A DNA stretch of 64,000 nt from contig OZ035962.1 in NCBI GenBank assembly GCA_964034945.1, forward strand, positions 28,782,943 through 28,846,942, written 5' to 3'. Within the stretch, counting starts at the first letter, position 1; the number at the start of each line of letters is the position of its first letter. Below are positions 1 to 11,800 of the stretch, piece by piece. The notes under the pieces are model-generated. The model saw nothing but the letters and a program-made list of their open reading frames with translations, was not told the DNA's origin and ran no database searches. Origin of the DNA: Chrysopilus asiliformis. Lineage: Eukaryota > Arthropoda > Insecta > Diptera > Rhagionidae. The translations under genes and the position numbers were made by a program.

Positions 1-2780
1 AAGATTATTCTCCCATTTAGTTCATTTTCTAATTCTCGCAAATTCGTCTAAGGTTGATTGGCTTAATAAATCTCATCGATTTTGGCTTTTTTGCCCTAAA
101 GACATGGAACAGATGATACGTTGGATATTTTGCTATCTTGACTTTCACCCTCAATCGCAATATGGTGAAACCACCACCCCCTTCGTGTTACATATTGCCG
201 TTGCGATAAGTATTAGAACTTGGGGAATTTTACCAGTTTTCCTTTCTTTTTCTTTTTTTTTGCGAAATATAATAATTTTTTTCTTGTTCCACTCTCATAA
301 CAAAATTTTTTTTCTCCTGTTTGTCGTTTTTCGTTGAAGGCAAAAGTAAAGATTTATTGCGGTCCTTTATTTGTGATTTATCATCTAAAATCCTTCATCT
401 AAGAAACAACAAATTTCTTGTGTCATTTTTCATGCGACATATTTATTTATGTACCCCATACATGTTATGATAAATGATCTCTGCGGATATATCAAGTCTC
501 CGTTCGTCGTGTATCCTGTACCAAGTTGCGTCTACACACACTTTGAGTCCGAATTCGTCCGTCAATTTCATTCATGCGTCAGCGATGTCCTATAATCCTT
601 CAAAATTTTGATCCACTTCCATCAGAGGAATTTTAAAAGGACTCACCATGGCTGAGGATCCAGAAACCACCCCCGACAGAGATAATTTAAAAGTCAAGTG
701 ATGATGCAAAGTGGCCTTCTTTAGGGGAGTTAAAGACAATGTCTCCACTTAACTATCAGAAGATGTAAATTAAGTCTAAACAACTCATTTAAATGAGATC
801 CTGTATTCATATATCCTTTGGACGGGTTAAACGGGAATCGCGTTTAATAGTTGAAACTGGTTGATGGACCTTACGATTTGCATATTTGAAATATGTTCCC
901 AAAGATTATTTTGGTAGTCTTCTGGTTTCGGCATATCCTAGCGGAATGAATGCTTTTTGTCACTGGGCAGGAAGAGCGAGAAAGTCAGTTAAGATTTGCT
1001 AAGGCGATTCGTGACTATAAAAACCATTAAAAGATAAACAAGTTAAACATTATGCGTTTTTGTGGGGCAAAAAAAAACAATTCGCATTGCACATGAATAT
1101 GTTATGCTGTTCGTCTTTTTACCACATCCGAGCCCATGAAATCTAAAGTTGAAGTGCGAAAGTATTTTTTTTACTCCCTCGGAATCCTTTTACAGATATT
1201 AAGAGGGTTTGTGGCTGGGTTTTTAACTGCTTTTCGTGAAGGACGTGTCTAATGGTCTTTTTTTACAAATAAGAAAGTGGTTTTTATGAAATTTTCATTT
1301 TTTTGTCATTCCCCTCAATGTTTTTGGTTTTAAAATACATAACACTGCATTATAATTTTTAGAGGATGTCTGGCGTGATATATGAATTGACCATATGTTT
1401 AACATTTATTACACGCACAAGAAATGTTCTTTGCATAAATAAAAATATTTTAAAAAATTTAAAAATGCTATTTAGAGCAGAGCGGCCTTTAGAATAAGAA
1501 TAAATAATTATTTGATTATAATAATGGAAAGCTGCCTTTTATACTCTATGTGAGAATCTTAAAGTAGTTTATTATATTTAGTATACAGTTTGTAACGCAT
1601 CGAACGAATTGCCGGATAAGAAAATGAGTCCCTTCTCCACCACTCTTTGCTATGCCACGCATCAGAGTTTCTTAATTAGTTTTCACAGTATTTGAGTAAA
1701 TAGGATATAAAATATGCCTTCAATCCAACTTTTGAATTCACCAAAAAAATGTTGAATTTTTCCCTTTTGATCAAAAAAAGCAACAAATTTTAACTAAAAA
1801 TATACGAATCTTCATTTTACATTTACCTCCAAAAATATATATCTTAAGAATCTATAAAAAACAAGTAAAACACTTCAATTATTGTGTCATATAAAAAGTA
1901 TCCTGACAAATGTAAAGTTGAAATAAAAATTTAATTTCAGATAAGAGAATTGCCAAAAATTAAAATTCCATGAATGCTTGTACGAAAATTAGTTCATAGT
2001 TAAGAACACCTGCTTGGGGCTAAAGTAAAAAATTCTTTCATAGAATTTTTTCTTTCTACAAAACAAAAAACATCCCCTTTCGAATGCGATTCAATGGCCA
2101 AATGCAAAAACTTTTAAGGGATAAGGAGAGAATTTGTCTAATTTGTAATTTTATGTAAATTCCGACTTTTTACGATTGTTCTTTTTTAATTATAAGCAGA
2201 CCATTAATTTTCTCTTTTTTTACCTATTCGTATTTTTCCCCTGCATTTAAAAAAAAATGTGAAGAAAAAAATGAAAAGTCAGGAAATAAGAAGTCGCAAG
2301 GAACAAAACATTGGGATTTTTTTCTGACTGACTGAGGTATATTACGAGTACAATAAGGTGGCGTTCAGAATTAGGTGCTAAAGCGGAAAAACTTTAATTT
2401 GAATGCTGAATGGAGGAATTTTCCATTATGAAAAGAGAATTTTCCAGAGGGGAAACTTTACGACTTTTTGAACTCAATAAAAATTTCTTTTAGATTAAGT
2501 GTTTTTATTGTTTATTGTGTTTTTGACATTGGTAACATAATCGAATTTGACACAGATAAATAGCGGATGTTGTTTGGAAATTAAAATGGAGTTTTTTTTC
2601 GATCAAATAATTTGTTGAAATCATGGGATTTTTCCTTTTACAGGAATTGAAATGTTTTCGTTTCTAAAATTTGAAAAATTTGCTTTTGGTTTTGGTTTCT
2701 AAAATTTCAAAAAATTGTCTATCGTTCTGGTTTTAGTGCACTGGAATTTGAATAGTTTAGTGGTCTTTTCAACACAAGAC
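1..2780. other. Non-coding AT-rich stretch
   Basis: I see no supportable gene here. Open frames are short and AT-rich, without recognisable domains. At 1561-1620 there is a fragment (TTTGTAACGCATCGAAC) that recurs at 57353-57369, so it belongs to a dispersed repeat. From about 2650 a degenerate G/T-rich repeat begins and resumes after the transposon at 2781-3564. Confidence 0.6.
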
Positions 2781-2817
2781 TTAAGCCGGCCATACATTAT
2801 GAGACTTGTTGTATCGG

Positions 2818-3394
2818 GTCTTTCAACAAGGACATAACAATTTTGTATTTTAATCAAAACGCACCCCTAAAACTTTTTTTTATGATCTGGCAATGCTAAA
2901 ACGTCAGTCAAGGTTTACATTTTTATCGTGGTGAAGTTCACAAACGAGCAACGTTTGGAAATTATTAAAACTTACTACCGAAATTCTGAGTCCGATGAAA
3001 TGATAATGAAAATGATGAAATGAAATGATGAATGAAATGATGAATGAAATGATGGTCCGGTTGAATGGCCACCTCGCTCATGCGATTTAACGCCGTTGGA
3101 TTTCTTTTTATAGGGTTATGTTAAGTCGTTGGTTTATGCCAACAAGCCCACAACGTTAGAGGAGCTCAGGAACAAAATTGAACGCGAAATTGCTAACGTT
3201 CCGGAGGATATGTGTAGAAAATTGGCTCCAAAGAATCAATCAGTGCAAACGTGCTCGCGGTGGCCATATGAACGACATCGAATTTCCTACTTAAATGTAA
3301 CATGTCCACTACACCTGGAATAAATTTCAGTCCGATATATCAATTATTCTGTGTTTTTTTAAATACAAAATTGTTATGTCCTTGTTGAAAGACC
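2818..3394 (+). mobile_element. Nested, internally deleted Tc1/mariner-superfamily element
   Basis: Inverted repeats of about 33 bp lie at 2818-2850 and 3361-3394; the left begins GGTCTTTCAACAAGGACATA. They sit inside the arms of the outer element, so this one inserted later. Between them are only the start and the end of a transposase gene, separated by a short ATGATGAAATGA-type tandem repeat (about 2994-3054). Most of the catalytic domain is missing. It is a non-autonomous deletion derivative. Assignment to the IS630/Tc1/mariner superfamily rests on the peptide remnants. Confidence 0.75.
2928..3294 (+). pseudogene. Transposase remnant (N- and C-terminal pieces only)
   Basis: From 2928 the translation reads VVKFTNEQRLEIIKTYYRNS, typical of the N-terminal DUF4817/HTH region of a transposase family very common in insect genomes. 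From 3066 it reads WPPRSCDLTPLDFFL, then a TAG at 3111-3113 where the family normally has Trp, then GYVKSLVYANKPTTLEELRN, the usual C-terminal helix region. A frameshift near 3236 follows: the other frame gives RARGGHMNDIEF, the normal family end, closing at TAA 3292-3294. The central DNA-cleaving domain is deleted. With the deletion, a nonsense codon and a frameshift, the gene is dead. Confidence 0.8.
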
Positions 3395-3599
3395 GTTTAC
3401 AACTTGGTTCGGTTGTAGGCAATGTTGGATAGTGTATGGGCCGGTTGTAGGACCAAATTTTAGGTTCGACAAAAATCAAAACCCTATTAATTTTGCCTCC
3501 GCCACAACAAGTTGTACCTACAACATGGTTTTAGAACAAGTTTCATAATGTATGGCCGGCTTAATTGAGGCCATGTAGAATGTTTTTAAATCTGGTCGA

Positions 3600-3835
3600 A
3601 ACCAGAAAATAATAAGAATATTTTGATCCCAAAAATTCAAATTTTTGGTTACAGCATTTTTTTAAAAAACTGGTTTAGTGTCGGTTCGGTTCAGTCATCT
3701 TTTTTTTAAAAAAACTGGTTTGATTTTGGTTCGGATCGGGTCGGTCATCTTATTTTCAGAGTGGTTTGGTTTGGGTTCGCTAAAATTTCAATGATTCAGT
3801 GGTTTTTGATTCGGTCCAAAAAACTGATTTGCATC
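3600..3835. repeat. Degenerate CGGTTCGGT / ACTGGTTT repeat
   Basis: The stretch contains repeated variants of AAAAACTGGTTT followed by TCGGTTCGGTTCAGTCATCT (about 3666-3700, 3708-3752) and weaker copies to 3830. Related text occurs at 2650-2760, on the other side of the transposon, so the element at 2781-3564 interrupted a longer repeat. Confidence 0.45.
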
Positions 3836-3850
3836 TCTGCTAGTATTACC

Positions 3851-5660
3851 GATTTTTTTTAGGGTGAAAATTAGCTAAGGAATTATCTGGTGTGAGGTTT
3901 TTTCAAAAAAACTAAACATTTAAAAAATTTGACAATATTTTAGCCGAATCTTAGCTTCCAGAGGTATCAATAAATATTTGAAGTTTTTTTTTAACACTCA
4001 TATGAAATCAAAACTTATGGCGGGTTTTACGAAATTTTTATTGGCCAATTAATAGAGTTATCAGAGTCTTTTTTCATGAAATACGCCCGCTGACTCGATT
4101 TAGAGGTCGCTTAAAATTTCGTGATACCCGACATTAGTCTAGTTTCTCTGGTAAGCTAATCTAAAGCAAAAAAAAGAAGAAAAAAACATTTCAAAAAGTA
4201 GTGAAAATTTGGGGTCATTCGATTGAATATTGGAAATTTTTATCTTTCTAGTTGAAAGGAGTCCAATCAAAAAAAGAAAACTGAATCACTTTATCCCCGT
4301 AATAATGCCTTACTGTCTGCGTTTAACGAGTCCATATCGAAGTAAAGCCGGAAATTCGTTTTCACTCTTTGCAGTCAATCAGATTCTTATTAAGTTGTCA
4401 AGACATTTGGGAAGCCGGAGGTGGCTGACGGGGGAGAATTTCGATGTCGAGCCATAATCAAGAAGGCGTCCCAATATTAAAAGAAAAGAAATTGGATAAA
4501 ATGTGAAAAAGAAAGCATTCAACACCGCATGAATAAAACATTAAATTAAGGATATATAAATATATAAATGCTGACCAAATTTACTGAATATTCTGGATGC
4601 TGAATGCTGGATTCCGGATGGAATGAGGACCAATAAATGCAGCATTTAATTCGCTTGATTTGAGACTTGCGCCTATACCGCTGCTGGCCGTCGGTCCAAG
4701 GACCAAATCGGGCGACTCTGAATTTCCTAGAATTCTATTTTATTTTGCGTTGCTGTCTGCCGATGGCCCGGGGGAATTATAATTCCTCGGACGAAAAGTA
4801 TTTGCCCAAATTACCCACACCCTCCATTTATCCTCTTATTGGCCGTATATTCATTGGTGGTGCTACTAATGCTGACCCATGGCCTGGTGTGGAAATGACT
4901 GAATACTAGGATAGCGGTCGGTCATCATCTCACCATCCCTCGCTAGTCTTCATTAAGGGTTGGGTGAAAAAGAGAACTATTTCTTTGTTAAGTTATTAAG
5001 TCCACAAATGAGGAAATTTATATGAAAATCAGAGATTAAATGAAAATACTTAGATCTATCTGATGGGGAATTAAAACTCTGGCCCATGTCAAGGATATTC
5101 GCAACGTGCTTGAGGATATTAAGTCAATGCAAATTTGAATGAAACTTCCGAGAAAAAAGCTAATTATGGGAGATTTCAAGTTAATTGAAGCTTTGGATGA
5201 TTTTATTAATTTTTTGAGACACTGCGTTCTTTTTAAAGGATCTGGGGAGGTTTTTTTTAGCCCGAAAAGCAAAATGAAGTTCGCCCGCAGTACCTTACAA
5301 TTGCCGTAAATTCAAATTCATAGTTTGCAATCTAAGTAAAACCTAAAATTTCAAACTCGATTTTTTCATGCTAAGGTCAAATTTGGACTTGATTTTTGGC
5401 TTGGAAAACCGTTTTGCAACAGCAAATTTGTCTTCTCCCTTCGCGAAACTTTTTGAACTCTCTAAAAGTCAATTTTTTAAAATCTTCTTTGAGAACCGAA
5501 AATTCAAGGACATTTATAAGGCAGTCGATCTTCGTAATATCTTTGATTCCTACAATAGGTTTTGAAAGAGGAAAAAAATTGTCATTATTGATGTTGTTTT
5601 TTTTAGTTAAACTAGTTTTTCACCTTACCGTATTGCTTTTTCATACACACAGACAAAAAG
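3851..5660. other. Non-coding stretch
   Basis: No recognisable gene. The longest frames (for example 4667-4909 plus and 5396-5689 plus) have no known domain, no splice context and biased AT-rich composition, and I treat them as chance. Confidence 0.5.
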
Positions 5661-5668
5661 TAACTATA

Positions 5669-5871
5669 CAACTATTTTATAATGGATAATCGTGGTGATT
5701 ATTACCAAAATAGCTACTTTCAATTATAAAAACAGTAAAAATTGGATATTTATATAATAAATTTAGCTACTGAGAAGTAAAATTTACTATTTTGTGGATA
5801 AATTGACTATTTTTGTAATTGAAATTAACTATTTAACTTATAGTCACGATTTCCCATTACAAAATAGTTAA
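5669..5871. mobile_element. MITE, about 200 bp
   Basis: The left end (5669 onward) reads AACTATTTTATAATGGATAA TCGTG. The right end (to 5871) is the imperfect reverse complement, with AACTATTTTGTAATGGGAAA TCGTGA when read on the minus strand. The interior is AT-rich with several ACTATTT motifs on both strands. The ends resemble those of the element at 6993-8234 (GGAAATCG next to AT-rich sequence), so the two may be related. No coding capacity. Confidence 0.6.
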
Positions 5872-5879
5872 ATTTATTC

Positions 5880-6990
5880 ACATTTTTTATTTTCCGCTTG
5901 CATACAAGAAAGAAGAATGGTTTTTCCACACTCCTTACTGAATTCTTTGGTGTAATTCAAAAATTTCCATGAAAGCATTTGATAATGACGATCGAAAACT
6001 TTTAGTTAGATTAAATAAGTTTAATAAATTTTTTACATATTCATTTTCTATAATATAAAAATGTATATTCACTTCAACGTTATTAGAAAAGTGCGAAATT
6101 TGAAGTTTTCTAGAAAATTCTTTCATATTTTTCGCTCAGCGTTGCAGAGTAAAAGAGAAAAGTTATCGCAGCACAGACACTACCTGAACATGGTTGGAGC
6201 TTTTTCGGCTGGTGGCGATCCTAAAATCCTTTGGAACCGAAAAATTCACATGCCAGGCACGTATTTGAGAAAATCAATATCTCCAAGGGCGGAGTTATGA
6301 GAATATTTTTTGGATTTTTATTTCTGCCGTCTATAAACTGTAAAAGCGAAAAGAAGCTATTTCCAACACTACACAAATTTTCAAAGTAAAAGTTCAAAGA
6401 GAGAAGATAGGAAATGCAGGTAGCACATATTTTTATTCAACTTGATTACAAGTTCATCGAAATGCTGCATTCATACTTGGCCTTTATATCGGCTCTATTC
6501 CAGGAGGAAAATGAATTTCCATGATGTTGATGGCGTTTAGTCGTGCATAAAATTTAGTTCCTCAAAGTAAAATCTAAACTTTGTCATTATGCAGAATTTT
6601 TGCATTTGCAAGTATTCGTTGCTTATTTTGTCAATCAAAATCAACAGAATGGAAGTCTGACATGTCTTCATAGGTGATACAGTGAAACCAGTTTATTTTA
6701 TAAGTTTTCCAAAAGAAAGGTTATGCATTTTTCACCTTTTCCGACCATCCTGTACTCCCCTCTCCTCTCCAGATTAGTGCTGTGCAGATTGTTTACAAAA
6801 CTAGTTGTTTACAGACCCTAAAATTACAGTAAACAATGTAAAGAATGTAAAAAATTGGTTTTTTTTTCTTTTTTCTAAAAGGTAGCTGCAGTATTCCATT
6901 GGCTTAGAGACTATGGCAGGCTCCAAAATACTTAAGCATTTTCTCTTTTTTTCCATCAGTAAACTCAGAAAAAAATAGTCAATTTGATTA
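5880..6990. other. Non-coding stretch
   Basis: No gene that I can support. The frame at 6061-6300 is short and unrecognisable. Confidence 0.5.
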
Positions 6991-7128
6991 TCTGGTAGCG
7001 GAAATCGGGGATATATTTAATATAGTTAGTTTCAACTACAAAATTGTAAAAATATTAGGCAATTTCACGGCTAATGACTTATATAGTCAATTTACACTTG
7101 ACTATTTCTGTGGTAACAAGTCATAAGG

Positions 7129-8069
7129 GCCTAAGTCAGCGATTCTCAACATGTGGGGCGCCCCCCCTAGGGGGGCGCGAGTACATTTAAGGGGGGGGGG
7201 GGGGGGGGGGGCGCGAGCATATCCAAGACAAAATATTTAAAAAAGTTTATTAATTGAATGAAAGGAAAGTACATACCCACATACAAAACAAAATACATTT
7301 CGACATAATATTTAATATTTAATAATTAACTTATTAACTTACGCTTGGAGCACAATGAACGCGAAACCAGCGCGAAACCAACGCAACTACAACGCTCTGA
7401 ACTGTCACGCAGTGCAAAATTCTAGCGGCAGAGCACAATGGCAGCTCGTGAAGTAGTACAAGTGACATAATATAAAGTGGTATAAACTTGGAAAAATTAC
7501 AAAAATGGATAATTTTGAAGCGATAATTTGCTTTGTTGGTCTTTATCTTTGTTATTTGCACTAAGGCTATGAATTTTTCCTCGAACGACATTTTTCCAAC
7601 CTCACTTTATGAACTGTCAACGCAGAATTCTGCGGCAAAGTTAGAAGTTTGCAAACTTTTGCGTTGCGGTTACGTTGTAGCTGCGTTCTATACGTTCACT
7701 GTGCTCACTTCAAACAATTTGTGGGAACCAAACTTTTAAGTGACAGTTTCTGCGCCAGTTTCGCGTTCATTGTGATTTCAAGGTTAAAAAAACTTCTCGT
7801 GAAACCGCAAAAATGACGCAAGACCAATAAAAAGGCACCGGATTCTTGTTTTGTCAACGCTGAGGATAGGTGTTGCCAAATGTCAATAAATTACTGTTTT
7901 CTTGGTAATTTGTGTTTAAAATTAGGGTAGTAGCGTAAGTTTAGCGCCAAAATACTCAAATTACGTTATTATTGTATACATTTTAGTGAATGCAGGGGGG
8001 GGCGCGATGACAATTTTGATTGAAAATTGGGCCGCGAATACTGAAAGGTTGAGAAACGCTGGCCTAAGT
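7129..8069. mobile_element. hAT-type non-autonomous transposon with 8-bp duplication
   Basis: The element proper is 7137-8061 (925 bp). It begins CAGCGATTCTCAAC and ends with the complement of CAGCGTTTCTCAAC, the end type seen in many insect hAT elements. It is flanked by a perfect 8-bp direct repeat GCCTAAGT (7129-7136 and 8062-8069), the duplication length expected of hAT transposases. Inside are a second inverted repeat (CACAATGAACGCGAAACC at about 7351 versus its complement near 7773) and a long G tract. No transposase is encoded, so it must have been moved in trans. Confidence 0.88.
7158..7211 (+). repeat. GC palindrome and 21-nt G homopolymer
   Basis: GCGCCCCCCCTAGGGGGGCGC (7159-7179 approximately) is a near-perfect palindrome. 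It is followed at 7191-7211 by 21 consecutive G residues. Both lie just inside the left end of the hAT element, and a shorter G run flanks the right end near 7996. The run could fold as a G-quadruplex and its exact length is likely unstable or mis-sequenced. Confidence 0.85.
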
Positions 8070-8541
8070 CGATTTTCAGATCAAGATAAAAAGATCTGTA
8101 TTTACTTTAATAGACAGAGCAATTTGGCTTAGCCTAAAAACAGACTGAGGCCCTTATGACTTGTTGCCACAGATTTATTTACTATTTATGGTCGACATAA
8201 ACTATTATAATTATATTCTCGATTTCCACTACTGAATGAGTCTAATATCAGTGAGTTAAAATATCAAGACTCTGAACTGAGATTTTCTTTCAACAGGAAA
8301 ACCAACCATCATACTGTTTAGATTTCGCCCCTTGTGGCTTGCTCCTATTGAAAAACTTGAATATCGGCGCTTAGAAATAGGAATTTTCGTCAAAATGTTG
8401 TTTACAACTGTAGATAAATATCTTCAAAGCCTTAAGATTGGCTTCTTATTCGAATTGTTCCAAAAAGAGGAACACTCTTTGACAAAAAAGTTGAGGTCGC
8501 AAGATGAATTTTCTAGAAATGGTCATCTAGAAAACCTCTCC

Positions 8542-8868
8542 TTAACCCTTTCGGTATTTTGATGCCATATGGCATCATGCGAAAAAAATTGAATTGTCTT
8601 ATTATTTATTTATTTTCAACACTCTATTCTCATTCAGTGCACCATTAAGTGCATTTTTGACCCAATTTTGATTTTTTGAGTAAAAAGTTGGACCACAGTG
8701 GACGTATTTGAAAAAAATTAAAATTTTTATTTTTTTTTTGTTTTAAATGAATACTAATAGCTTAAACATCATTAATTTGTTTGTTGAACCCACACAGATT
8801 TTTATCATTAATTTGTATAGAGAGTATTTTTAAAACCCATAGAAAAAAACATGTACCGAAAGGGTTAA
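8542..8868. mobile_element. TTAA-flanked MITE (piggyBac-like)
   Basis: TTAA at 8542-8545 is followed by CCCTTTCGGTA. At the right, TACCGAAAGGG is followed by TTAA at 8865-8868. The 11-bp perfect inverted repeats with TTAA at both tips fit a piggyBac-type non-autonomous element of 319 bp. Next to the left end lies a palindrome ATGCCATATGGCAT. No transposase is encoded. Confidence 0.75.
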
Positions 8869-8869
8869 T

Positions 8870-11800
8870 TGCCATATCAAGGTTTGTCTGTACAAAAAAT
8901 TTTAGAGAGACAAAACATATATTAAAGAGATCCGAACATATTTCCATCCCTTCATGCTGACGTTAAATTGTTTTATTAGCCTTGTTTTAATGTGACCAAG
9001 GTCTAAGCCTTAACCTCATGTCCCTGAATCGCTTCAATTCGATGCTCGAATAAATTAGCGAATAGAAAATTGGATTTAGTTTAACCCCTGTACAAATGTT
9101 AGCAAACAAAATTTTAAATCAGGGTTTGGTCTGTCATTCCCTAATATGATTAGTACTACATCCCCAAAACTAGGAGAGATGAAAAATTTCTCAGTTCAAA
9201 ATCAACCCCAAAATGCGTTCGTTTGCTGGGTTCCACACAATCCAGTTTAGGCTTTTCGACAATTTCGACGACCATAATCTGTGTGAGGTTCTACTCAAAG
9301 TGGCTGAAGTTGGAAAATTTTCAAAAGTTATACGAGGGTTGGTGTTTTCCAGATAAAGTGGTTAATTCGCAGATAGACGAAGCTAACTGAAGAGTCCAAT
9401 ATAGACAATGAACGTAAACAGAGGAGCTAGTCCAATTTGAGGGTGGTGATGAAGACAGGGCTCAAATTCAGTATAATTAAATTTTTTGTGCAAATTAGTG
9501 GTTTCATTACATCACAAAATGCTAAATTAAATAAGAAAATTGAATTATTTTGTCGAAATTCTCCTAATTACGTTAGTGCTTCTTAATTATGGGACAATTA
9601 TTTATCTTGCAATGAGATCTATTTACATTTCGCTATTGGATCAGAGTTTTCAAAATTTTATACTTGAAATTAGTTGATATTCGGATTTATTTGGTAAATA
9701 AAGATTATTTTAATTTGAAGCGGAATTTGGTTAGATTGAAAGGATTGTTTTTACATAAAGAAACCATTTTAAAGATCGATATAGACTTCTTTTTTGCTTC
9801 ATTGATTATTTCGTATTTATAGAGGATATTTTTTTTTTAAATTTTGGGTGAATTTTTTGTTAACCTGAGGACAATTTTTGATGGATTTTAATTAGCAACA
9901 GTTCTGATGTGAACAGCACACAACTTTCTTATACAAAATCTATGTTTGTGTACCGATGAATAATATTAAGTTTATGTTTATAAAAATATGAGTTTTTATT
10001 TTATAAAATCTGGAATATCCTGGTAACCGTAAAAGATAACTATTTAGGGTAAAACGCAAAAATGTGGACAATTTCAATATCTTTAATTCTTATTTAAATT
10101 AATTCTTTGAAAAACTATTCGAAAAATCTATTTGACGAGGCATCCAAAAAAGCTTGAAATAACATGACGTGTTTAATGGACAGCCCTTTAAGACAGTTTA
10201 AAAGTAAAAAATATTTTAGACTTTCTGAACAATGGAACAAATTATGCAGTTTATTTTTTAGTCTTTCAAAACTCACAAGACACCAACAACTAAAACTAAA
10301 TAACACTCCAAAATCAAACTAATAAAAAAACTCTCTTCCCGCATATTATTCTAAGGATATGATATTTCGATTAACCTTCATATTTTATTTATAGTGAAAC
10401 ATTGGCAGTACATTTCAAATAAAATCAGAAAAAAACTAAATCTCTAAACAAACCACCCTCAATATTCACACATTTTATCGATAAAAATGGGGTAGGTAGG
10501 TAACAAGTGTTCAAACATTTGTTCCTTTTTACATATTTATTGTGTTTCCGCAAACAAAACGAAAAAAACCAAACCGCGAAAACGCAAGAATACAAGTTTT
10601 TCCCTATTTGAGGAAAAATATTTAAAATAAAATACATCATGTGTGAAAGGTTTCCCCTTTTGGTCTGCAATAATTCGTTTTTTTAGATTTATTGCCAGGC
10701 GTCAATAATAAATTCACATTTGTGTTCAATTTGGTCTCAAGTGAGTTACTAAAATTTCCTTTTAATTCTCAATTATTCACAAGCAATACTAAAAAAAAGA
10801 ATTATTCAGTTCTGAGAAATATTTTTTTTAATCAAAGTGGTTTTGTTGGTAAAATTTATGATTTCTTGTGGTAAAAAATGTTTTGAGAAAACAAAAATAT
10901 TGTAAATAAATATTTTCCGGCACGACCAATAAATGAGGAGACCTCAAAGGTGTTGGAAATCAAACTTCGTTGGCTCTAACGACAAAAAAAATTTGTTTTC
11001 TATTATTTTTTTAATAAAAAAGAATAAAAATAACCATTAATTATTTTGATGCGTAATACACATTTTGATCAAAAAATTTGGTTCTTCAATTTTCCGGAAA
11101 CGGTTTGGAGAACTGAAATAAAAATTTTTTTTAGCGCAAAATTTAGAATTCTGGACTGGTCGCTTTACAGAAACTACTTTGTAATCCCTCTCCAATCAAA
11201 TTGCAAGCTATATGATGAGTTTCGACATGTGTAAAGTTTTGCTACACGTCGAATATGTACGAACATGTACAGGGCGACTTTCCTCCCCGATTAGTTGGGA
11301 CACTCCTGGGTTTAGGTATGTTGTCCCAGTGTCCAGAAAAATAAACTTTCGTCCCAGATTAATCAATTTGATTTTTAAACACAAAAATGTTTCCCTGTGG
11401 AAATGTTTTAGTGGGTTTTTCTTAAAAATATTGCGCATAATTTTTCGATTATGAAATATTTATTCATCAAAGTTTCACCTGCGGCCGATTTAATTTTGGA
11501 TTTATTCCGAAACACTAAAAATCTTTCCGTCCTACATCCCGTCTCTGATTCATGCGAAAAATATTATCACCAAAATATGTACGATATGATGAAAGTCTTA
11601 TTTTTACATCTGATTTTTTATTGCTTTTAAATCTAAATTTTGAAGCTTTTAAATCTTTGAAATTTTAAATAAGGGCAGGACTTTCTATAAGACATCTGAA
11701 AAAAAAAAATCTACCACTCCCTTTGAAAATTTTCATCTGATTGACTTAATTCAAAAATTGAGTGCTACCACAAATTTTTAGTGTTGAAAAGTCTTCAAAT

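Larger units (their letters stand above)
2781..3564. mobile_element. Outer inverted-repeat element with TTAA ends
   Basis: Terminal inverted repeats occupy about 2781-2810 and 3535-3564. The left end reads TTAAGCCGGCCATACATTAT and the right end is its reverse complement. There is one mismatch (G versus A) further in, before ACTTGTT. TTAA at both tips fits a TTAA-type (piggyBac-like) target duplication, although a TA duplication with a longer repeat cannot be excluded. It encodes nothing of its own and hosts a second transposon at 2818-3394. It lies inside a G/T-rich repeat. Confidence 0.75.
6993..8234. mobile_element. Older inverted-repeat element interrupted by hAT
   Basis: Left text GGTAGCGGAAATCGGGGATA (from 6994) and right text ending CTCGATTTCCACTACT (to 8233) are inverted relatives. 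Further in, TCTGTGGTAACAAGTCATAA GGGCC (about 7108-7131) is matched by GGCCCTTATGACTTGTTGCC ACAGA (about 8152-8176) on the other side. The hAT element at 7137-8061 sits between these arms with its own target duplication, so it inserted later. No coding sequence belongs to the outer element. Confidence 0.6.

Noticed and set aside
7533..7739. Transposase gene inside the hAT element
   Set aside because: The frame is 68 codons and has no hAT dimerisation or catalytic motif. It overlaps an internal inverted repeat.
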